A stretch of 64,000 nt of DNA from Madurella fahalii (Eukaryota; Ascomycota; Sordariomycetes; Sordariales): assembly GCA_029876055.1 (NCBI GenBank), contig CM056878.1, positions 744,001 to 808,000 of the forward strand, given 5' to 3'. Each line of letters starts with the position of its first letter. Position 1 is the stretch's first letter. Shown piece after piece: positions 57,010 to 64,000 of this stretch. The notes under the pieces are model-generated. The model had not been told where the DNA came from. It worked only from the letters and a program-made list of their open reading frames with translations, and ran no database searches. The translations under genes were made by a program, and so were the position numbers.

Positions 57010-57310
57010 TCACTTCTTCTGCGGTACAATTGCATCAACAATCTCTCCTACAGTCGGACTTTCGAGCTTATTCAGCTTGTTATCCACCTCTTCGAGCAGT
57101 TTCTTGGTTTCCTCGCGCTGTTTCTTAGAGATACTCTCGTCCTCGAGAGTAGTTTCGTAATGCAGTTTCTCCTATATCAACTTAATGCTATATATTTCTT
57201 TGTTTTCCCGATTTCCTTCACGTTGTTGTTAGGTTTGGCTTCGAGTCTGTTTTTTCTCTAACGCAACTTGACCAATATATCTTCGAGTTTGGCGTTCTCG
57301 GCCTTAGAGG
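57010..57310 (-). pseudogene. Coiled-coil protein fragment
   Basis: The minus strand reads LHYETTLEDESISKKQREET, then KKLLEEVDNKLNKLESPTVG and EIVDAIVPQKK, then a stop at about 57010. Upstream it is broken by TAG and frame changes. It is a clear heptad coiled coil of unknown origin, too short to name. Confidence 0.45.
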
Positions 57311-58252
57311 GAGGAGGTGGATCTAGATAATTCCACCTATTCAGCATTTTGAAGATCTTGGTACGGAATATCTTATTAGGTAAGTCATCAAACCTTCCAC
57401 TTTGATATCAACTTTTCCCTTTATGACTACCAGGTTAAGCTGGATACTGCTGCACACTGTTAGGGACTGGGTAATCTGTGATATATAATTATTTAGGGGG
57501 CGTGATCCGAATACATCGGACGCCTGTAGAGTTATAAGATAGGATACAGCTATACAAATTGTTAGGGAATGGGAAAGAGTTAAATGGTTATCAAACTTTC
57601 CCCTCGGGGTTCAGCTGGAGAGCGGTGTATATGTATGTGTGTGTGAGCTTCACACCTTGCTGGACATAACACCCTCAAAGACGGGATGGAATCGCCTGTA
57701 TTTCTGGTTTTCCCAAGGTCTTAGGATGAACAACCCCCGGTAAGCCAAAGAGGTAGCATAAAACCGAAAGGGATAGCCAGGGGCTACTATACCGCGGGAC
57801 TATTCACCCTTCAAACCCTATGAAGTGCGATTCTTCGCAATAGGGATCCTTGGACATGTATACAGGTCGCATTCCAAACTCAGACACAAAGCCCGAGTCC
57901 TCCCAGAAGGAGCATGCTGCATTGAGATAAACTGGAATGAAGGTAGTATGTAGCTGAATAATTGAAACTGCCTGCTCAGATTCCGATGACTACAACTCGG
58001 AAGGAATGGATTGGATGAAGGGCTTGACGAAGGCGTCGCCGAGTATCATTCGGAGACCAGGACTTGGGGTATCAAGGAAGGGGATAGCTACGACACAAAC
58101 GTTGAATTCCGTGTTGAATCACTGCGATCCGGGGCTGATGGTGTAGTGGTTTGGTGATTCGGTGGTTGGGAAGCGTTGTTGCCCCTGAACGCCGATACTC
58201 TGCCCCAACCCTGACCCTGACATTCACTCATTGGAACCTTTGCTAATATCTA
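57311..58252. other. Intergenic, 0.9 kb
   Basis: Nothing recognisable. The 5' half of the flotillin pseudogene would lie here if present, but I cannot read its SPFH/PHB domain. Confidence 0.4.
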
Positions 58253-59268
58253 TATAGGTTAAAGAGCTCAAGGACGTGCCGAACTCGGTCTACTTCGAGT
58301 GCTTAGCAGGAAGGTATATGAGGGTACTACGAACCAAGATCGTATTGATGTGGCCGAGGCTTAACTATGCGGAAATGTCGGCGAGTTAAAGCGTAAGGGC
58401 GAGTAGGAGCATGAGATCGCTAAAATCCACACTGAGATGGCCGTCCAAAAGACGGAGCGGGATATTGAGCGGGCTACGGCCGAGGTACATCTGGCTACCT
58501 GTAAGACCGAGCTGAACCGGGATGTTGATATTACGTGTATCGCGGCTACCTGCAAGACCGAAGTTCAAGATGAGGAGCTTAAGCGTGAGGTGCAGATCAA
58601 GTGTGCCGCTGCTGAGATGGAGTGTCTCTGTGCCACCGACCTCGTTAAGGCTATAATCGCTTGCGAGTCTCAGTAATAAGCAGCCGACGCCAAAGTGTAC
58701 GAGATCGAAGCCGAGGCTAAAGCGAACTTTGAGAAGTAGAAGCAATAGGCTGAGGCGGGCGTGTACAAGGTTAAGGTTGATACGGACGCGGCTGCCTATA
58801 AGACGAAGCAGGACGCCGAGGCGTGGAGCTACGCCGCCGTTAAGACCGCCGAGGCCAACCTGCAGAAGAAGCTCAGGGAGACCGAGGGTATGATGGCCAT
58901 GGCCGAGGCCTACTCCAAGATGAGCCAGGCTTTCGGCGGTCCTGCAGGCCTGCTACAGTCATGATGATCGAGAAGGGCACCTATGTCGAGCTAGCCAAGC
59001 CAACGCCGAGGCTATCCGTGGCCTGCAGCCCAAGATCAGTGTCTGGAATACGGGTGCAGAGGCCGGTACAGAGGGCGGCGGCGCTGCAGGGTATGGCAAC
59101 CAGAGCAGCGTTGCCACTATGCGTAACATTTACCGGATGCTGCCACCCTGATGACCACCATCAACGAGCAGACGGGTATTACACTCCCCGAGCGGCAATC
59201 TGGCCGTCTGGCTGGGCAGATGTCGGAGCTCCAGAGGAACGAGGAGACACCCAAGGGCAAGCGCTAAC
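58253..59268 (+). pseudogene. Flotillin-like gene, C-terminal half, decayed
   Basis: Starts in VKELKDVPNSVYFECLAGR (end of the SPFH domain). The long Glu/Ala-rich flotillin helix follows (EIAKIHTEMAVQKTERDIER, ELNRDVDITCIAATCKTEVQ, EAEAKANFEK), then KMSQAFGGPAGLLQS and MMIEKGTYVELAK. The end is IRGLQPKISVWNTGAE and QSSVATMRNIYRMLPP, with a stop at 59266. It is broken by frame changes near 58320, 58960 and 59150 and by stops (TAATAA at 58674-58679, where the family has Gln-Gln). At least six family Arg codons are now TGT/TGC (Cys), a C-to-T change in CpG. Flotillins scaffold membrane microdomains. An intact copy should exist elsewhere in the genome. Confidence 0.8.
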
Positions 59269-61340
59269 CAAAAAGAGGTGGTAATACGTAGGGGATTGCC
59301 TCTTCAATCGCTAATTTTTCCTTACATATGTTGGATGGTAAACGGGGGAACAATGAAGAACCATACGTGGTGGACAATTTTGAGGCTTTGCTGGGGTGTC
59401 TCTTTACTACTACGTTTCAACAGATGCCACACTGGAGTTCGTGTGGCTTTGTAACTCCTAGGGTGGGCGGCGGTTTGCGATGGCGTTCTTCACATACCCA
59501 CAGCTGTTCTCATTTGTTATAGTTTAACTTACTGGTCTTATGTAGAATCCACATGTGCAATTATTTGATGTCTGGGCTACCTTCATCAAGTCGTAGCTGT
59601 TGTCTCCCAACTTCGCTATTTCAACCTCTGCATTCTATACTATGTACCTGATTGTCTTTGCAAGCGTGGCCAGGGGTTCTGTATTAAGAGAACGACTATC
59701 TATCCACAGTGGTGTTCGATAAAGAGGTTAGAGCTTCCACTAATGAGACTTAGGGTTAGAACAGGGTAGATAGTAGGACTAATGGTGGGCTAGGCATATT
59801 GACGATGCTCTGGATTGTATAACTGTCACCAATAGCGTACCTTCCTTGATAAGAAAAGAAGAAACGATGGCGACTTGGTTACCACCTGCGTAGCTCATTT
59901 CGACGAACCTAACAGCGAATTCTGTACTTAACCTATAGGTATTCATTACGAAAATGCCACACACACATAGGTGATTCTTGATGCAGTTCCTGGCCTTCAC
60001 CCCCCATCTCTATGTAGTGAAAAGCATTATGCGCAGTAATTGCGAAGTCGCTGCGTTGAGAACCTTTATTCCTGTGGAAGACTGATGCTATGCGGACATG
60101 CACACCTAGGTCCCTTACCTTACACAGTCGCGGCGGCCCATCACTTATAATCTTACTTCAAATATTTGCCTTCCCGGTGTCCGCGTCGCAGAAAAGCCCA
60201 CCATTTGAAGCCACGAGGTTATAGTGACCAAGAAATATGAAAAATGAGACTCATAGCATCGACACAAAGTGGTTGAGTAGTATGGTTGCAATTGGACTGG
60301 CAGCACAGGATCTGAAGAGGTCTCAGGATCCGCTGGCCTGCATGTGAGCGCACACGGTCAAGCAAACAAGTAGAGGGGCGGTGGCAGGATGATCGGAGCC
60401 TGCTCCTGAATAGGACGGAGCTTCCGGAGGGAGCCGGCAGTGGGTCGAAAGGATCGGTCGGGTCGGATTGGAGGGCCTGTGTCGCAAACGCCGGACCTTT
60501 GGGATTTAACGTTGCATGAAAATATGGGCACGGTTCGGAGATGCAGCTTAACAAACAGGCAATTGACGGGCCGAGTCTGCCACTAAAAGCCTGCCAGCTT
60601 AACACTGCGAACTATAGTGTAGTTGATTTTCGCCGTTGTTGGGCTGGCGAGGTGACTTGGCGCTGCTGGCACCTCAGCCAACTTTTGTGCCAAAAAAGAT
60701 GTCTCGGGCTTGGCCATGTGGACATGGCACGCTACGTTTGCTCCAGCTGGCAGTGAGACCTGGGCTTGGACTGGTGACTAGGGTCTCGCCCGGCATTAAG
60801 CGCTTGGGGTACTTTAAGGGGCGGCCACACAGAGGGGCAAAGACCACGGGACAGCCAGGGGCCGTGGGGTAGGGCGGCACAGGCTTGGAGGCGAGGAGAC
60901 CGACGATTGGATACGTGCAATCCAGCTTCCCGAACGGTAATTCCCTGCCCAAAAAGGGGGGTGTTGGTAGTTTGCCATTCTGCAGTGGATTAAAGTCATG
61001 CTCAAACGCCATACGGAAAGATGCCACCTGAAATCAGTTTTATATCAATGAGCTCGTCCCGTCGACCCCCAGGGGCCCCTTGCTCATCCACACCGGACTC
61101 CCTCCTCAAATACAAGTCAAGCCGAAGCAGAGCTCCAATAGGGGGCACGATATAGGCTAAGTGAGCAAGGGAAAGAACTTCGCCTTACAAGTCCTTCCCT
61201 CCAGAACCTTGGTGGTTAGGTGTCCTTCCCTTTGGCAAGAGCGACGAAGGGATCTAGCACTTCTCCGAAAACTCCCGTGCAGCTATCACCATCGGAACTG
61301 CGGTCACAGCACTGCCAACAGCGTGCCAGTCCAGACAGCA
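59269..61340. other. Intergenic, 2 kb
   Basis: Short contradictory open runs only (for example 60219-60605 minus and 60674-61027 minus). The last 180 bp before the PLC gene is open in frame with it (from 61161), but it lacks the character of a mature N-terminus and is probably 5' leader. Confidence 0.45.
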
Positions 61341-63137
61341 ATGAGGGCTCTCCGGTCCCTGGCCCTCCTGGCCAGCTGCGCGTGGCTGCTAGTGAGCGGG
61401 CAGACCGACGATGTATGCCGCGCACAGGACCGCACCTACAGCACCGAGTCGGTTCCAGTTGGCAGTCACCAACCTGCCGATAAGATGAATCCCGTGTCGG
61501 GCGCCATAAGTAGCAGATTCTACGTCACAGTGGTCAATCTCACGCCGCATCGCATCAAGCTGGAGAACACGCACTCGTATCAGATGGACATATTCGACTT
61601 TGGCGACGTGCCCCAGGGGCGGGCCCGCCAGAACAGAGTGAAGTATCGAGGCACCTGGTACACCGGGGACGACGCCGGCGAGGCTTACTACCGCATTGAC
61701 GGCACCGACAAGCGTTTTGCCTTGAGATTGAAGTCGTACATCCCCGACTCCAACCCACGCCGCGTCGTCCTCGATCTCAGCGGCATGGGACTGGGTCAGC
61801 GAGAGTACGTGTTCCCAGGTGCCGAGACGGCAGTGTCCCTCGTCATCACGGGCAGCGACCGCTTCGGTTTCCAGGCGTCACTGAGGCACGGCCCAGGCAA
61901 TTGGATGCGCAGAATGTATGATGTGATCAGGGACCGGCCGGTTCGTCACCTGGTCATGCCCGGCACTCACGACTCTGGGATGAGCAGGATCACCGACAAG
62001 ATCATCAGCATCGGTAGCGAGACCAATACGCAGAACCAGGGTATTAACATCTATGACCAGCTCCGCGCGGGCGCCCGCTGGTTCGACCTTCGGATCGGGT
62101 CAGTTCATCCCAACGACGACGCCGGGCGCAATAACGGTTTCTGGGTGCTACACATCAACGATGAGATGGCCACGCTCGCCATCGGAAACTCGGGCGAGTC
62201 CCTGGACGATGTCATCAGCGAGGTAAATCGGTTCACCAGCGAGAACCCAGGCGAGATCATCTTCTTCACCATCCGTTATCTCGTTGGGCGATACGAGTTC
62301 CCGGACCGTGGGCCCATCATGTGGAACAAGGGGATGGTAGACGCCTTCTTCTCCAAGCTGCGGGCCATCCACAATCGCTGCCCCAATCTGGACACAAACA
62401 CCGGGTTCCAGAACCAGAAAGCGTCGTATTACATGGACCGGAACGAGGGTAAAGGCTGTGTCATTCTGCTGCTCAATGGCCGGCTGGAAGGCGACGTGCC
62501 GCGGGAGTCGCCCGGGGACGGTATCTACGACATCAAGCGCATAGGCATCCGAGATCACTGGTCCAACATGAAGGATGCCAACGCCATGGCGCCCAACCAG
62601 ATCGACACGTGGAGGTCGTTCAGACGCGGAGGTTCCTCGGACTTTGGCAACCTCCACATCTCGCAGTGGCTGGTGACGCCCGATGCAGTGGCGTCGACGG
62701 TCCTCTCGCTCCAGAACTTCGCCATCCAGCCGACGAACCCGTCGCTGTACTGGGCCGGCGTAAACGGCATGGATCCGGAGCACTGGCCTAACGTTCTCAT
62801 GGTAGACTACATTGGCGTCCAGCAGTACGACCAGTGGGCATGGGACCGACTTAGCGCTGAGCTGTACACGCTGGCAATCGGTCTGAACCTTTACATGGCC
62901 AGCGAGAACTGCGATATCCACAAAAGGCGTTCTCCGCTGCTCAGGGTGCGCAGTCTCAGCGCGGGGGGTGAAGAGCACCAAGCTACACAGTGGAACGGCA
63001 TCATCTTTGTCAACGGCACGACCGTCAACAGTCCGCCGCCGACGCTGCATCCCGGGCGCGCCGAGATCTTGAGGAATGGCACCGTGTTCGGCAATGGCAC
63101 GGTGCTGGAGAGGAGCATCCCGAACCCCTGGCTGTAA
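61341..63137 (+). CDS. Secreted PLC-X-domain phosphodiesterase
   Basis: Single exon, 598 residues from ATG 61341. This start was preferred to 61161 because it opens a signal peptide, MRALRSLALLASCAWLLVSG. Residues about 60-180 form an N-terminal beta domain (RFYVTVVNLTPHRIKLENTH). The PI-specific phospholipase C X box follows: HLVMPGTHDSGM (first catalytic His), YDQLRAGARWFDLRIG, and FWVLHINDE (second His), then an EIIFFTIRYL strand. There is no Y, C2 or EF-hand domain, as in bacterial-type and fungal secreted PLC-like enzymes. N-glycosylation sites (NGT three times) lie near the C-terminus. It should cleave phosphoinositide or GPI-like substrates outside the cell. The frame is intact and high in GC. 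Confidence 0.88.
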   Translation: MRALRSLALLASCAWLLVSGQTDDVCRAQDRTYSTESVPVGSHQPADKMNPVSGAISSRFYVTVVNLTPHRIKLENTHSYQMDIFDFGDVPQGRARQNRVKYRGTWYTGDDAGEAYYRIDGTDKRFALRLKSYIPDSNPRRVVLDLSGMGLGQREYVFPGAETAVSLVITGSDRFGFQASLRHGPGNWMRRMYDVIRDRPVRHLVMPGTHDSGMSRITDKIISIGSETNTQNQGINIYDQLRAGARWFDLRIGSVHPNDDAGRNNGFWVLHINDEMATLAIGNSGESLDDVISEVNRFTSENPGEIIFFTIRYLVGRYEFPDRGPIMWNKGMVDAFFSKLRAIHNRCPNLDTNTGFQNQKASYYMDRNEGKGCVILLLNGRLEGDVPRESPGDGIYDIKRIGIRDHWSNMKDANAMAPNQIDTWRSFRRGGSSDFGNLHISQWLVTPDAVASTVLSLQNFAIQPTNPSLYWAGVNGMDPEHWPNVLMVDYIGVQQYDQWAWDRLSAELYTLAIGLNLYMASENCDIHKRRSPLLRVRSLSAGGEEHQATQWNGIIFVNGTTVNSPPPTLHPGRAEILRNGTVFGNGTVLERSIPNPWL

Positions 63138-63282
63138 ATACCCACCTACGATAGTCTATCAGTCCTGGTAGTCGTTAATAGCATCCCAACCCTTAATAAT
63201 ACAAACCATCCTAGCTCATACAAAACCCTCCATCACACATTCCGGGAGAAGAGTAGTAGTAGGAAGAGGAATACCTAACCCC
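63138..63282. other. Short intergenic between convergent genes
   Basis: Convergent 3' ends of the PLC gene and the next gene. Nothing else is seen. Confidence 0.6.
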
Positions 63283-63955
63283 CTAATCAATCTCCGCCCT
63301 CGGCTGGCGCCCACTCGGCCCGCTCTCCCCGCGCCCATCGACATCAACCCCCCTCTTCCGCGCATCCATAATCTGCTTCCTCGCAACTTCTTGCTGCGCC
63401 TTCTTCCTGTGATTGGGAACATAGGTACGTTAGCCAACCTCGCAGCCCCCACACCTTCAGGCAACATCGAACAGGCCAAAAGCAAAACGAAGACAAAACT
63501 CACCGCTCCAACCCGGCCTCGGTAGCCTCGAGCGTCACCTGCCCGCGCCCCCGCCCGTGCGGGCTCTGGCTGCTCCTCCCCATCCCCCCGCCGCCGTGCG
63601 CCGTCTTCTGCGTGCCGGCCTTCCTCTCCACCGCCCGCGCCACCTCCCCATCGGCCAGCGTCGCCATCTGCTCGTCCGCGTCGACGTTTTCGTTCTGTCT
63701 CACTGCCCCCGCGTCGCCCCCTTCTCCGGACGGGCGCTGCGTGCCCCTCCGCTCGCGCTGCCCTGTCGGGACCCCGCCGCTGCCGCTGCCGCTGCCGCCT
63801 CCCGCCCGCTGTGGGGCTTGTTGGAAGGTGTGCGCGCGGTAGTCGAGGTAGTCGCTCCCGGAGCCCTCGGTGCCAGACGTGGTGGCTGGCGTGTCGGACA
63901 CGGCGAACTCGGAGAGGTTGCGGGTTATTGAATGGGGGGGTTGTTGGGATGACAT
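63283..63955 (-). CDS. Small disordered protein, 191 residues
   Basis: Two exons, 63955-63504 and 63406-63283 (576 nt together), with an intron of 97 nt (GTGAGT...ACAG). Starts MSSQQPPHSITRNLSEFAVS, followed by a Gly/Ser-rich stretch and a basic helical end, RKKAQQEVARKQIMDARKRG. The second exon continues the helix in frame, which supports the splice. Disorder and a basic tail suggest a nucleic-acid or chromatin role, but that is a guess; I do not recognise a named family. The 5' flank reaches the window edge 45 bp away. Confidence 0.7.
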
Positions 63956-64000
63956 TTTATGGTGGAAGGAAGGTAAGTAAGGTAAGTAGCTACGGAAGCA

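Noticed and set aside
61161..61340. Upstream start for the PLC gene
   Set aside because: The extra 60 residues would bury the clear signal peptide that starts at 61341.
62148..63050. 300-codon minus-strand frame
   Set aside because: Shadow of the high-GC PLC gene on the plus strand, which has signal peptide and catalytic motifs.

Overview
The window is nuclear DNA of a filamentous ascomycete (Pezizomycotina, probably a Sordariomycete; species not determinable by eye). The reasons are short introns of 45-115 nt with GTRNGT donors, CTAAC/CTGAC branch sites and YAG acceptors, Tad-like, Fot1/pogo-like and Tc1-like transposons, a SesB-like lipase/NACHT gene, and heavy repeat-induced point mutation (RIP)-like decay. 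In the transposons, glutamine codons (CAG, CAA) have become TAG/TAA stops and TGC/TGT cysteines have become TAC/TAT, as expected from CpA to TpA change on either strand.

Left half (about 2.0-29.6 kb): nested retrotransposons, resolved here with 5-bp target-site duplications (TSDs). A Ty3/gypsy element on the minus strand (element I, LTR family B, 7535-29630, TSD TAAAC) carries a 746-bp solo LTR of family D inside its left LTR (7638-8383, TSD CCCTA). It is also split by a second minus-strand chromovirus (element II, LTR family C, 9863-25373, TSD GTAGC). Element II is split in turn by a plus-strand element (element III, LTR family A, 13213-21315, TSD ACTTA). To the left lie an internally deleted family-A copy (about 2341-6533) with two solo LTRs inside it (TSDs CCTCG and ATATT), a MITE-like insertion, and the 3' end of a Tad-like LINE holding another solo LTR (TSD GAGGA).

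The main observation is that elements II and III each carry, between the integrase and the 3' LTR and on the strand OPPOSITE to gag-pol, a cysteine-rich gene. In element III it has six exons and five good-consensus introns whose exons sum to exactly 255 codons (20095 down to 19025). In element II a homologous frame (10802-11702) keeps the same C-x2-C-x6-C-x-P spacing followed by an intron at the same place. A third, decayed copy is at 4640-5175. I recognise no family; it looks like a cargo or accessory antisense gene of fungal chromoviruses.

Right half (29.6-64 kb): gene-bearing, with many broken genes. In order: a secreted ricin-B-lectin-like protein (minus), a chromodomain gene killed by four TAG stops, an NLR-type SesB-like lipase/NACHT pseudogene, an intron-containing tRNA-Asp, a P-loop GTPase (minus), a Dabb-domain protein, an unknown ORF, a Tc1/mariner element with stops, a pogo/Fot1 remnant, a CorA-like transporter with a damaged 5' part, a patatin-like phospholipase pseudogene, a second Tc1-like remnant, a flotillin pseudogene, a secreted PLC-X-domain phosphodiesterase (intact), and a small unknown gene at the right edge. 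Lipase/NACHT and patatin genes belong to families used in fungal allorecognition and innate immunity. With the transposon load this suggests an accessory, fast-decaying region next to normal genes after about 61 kb.
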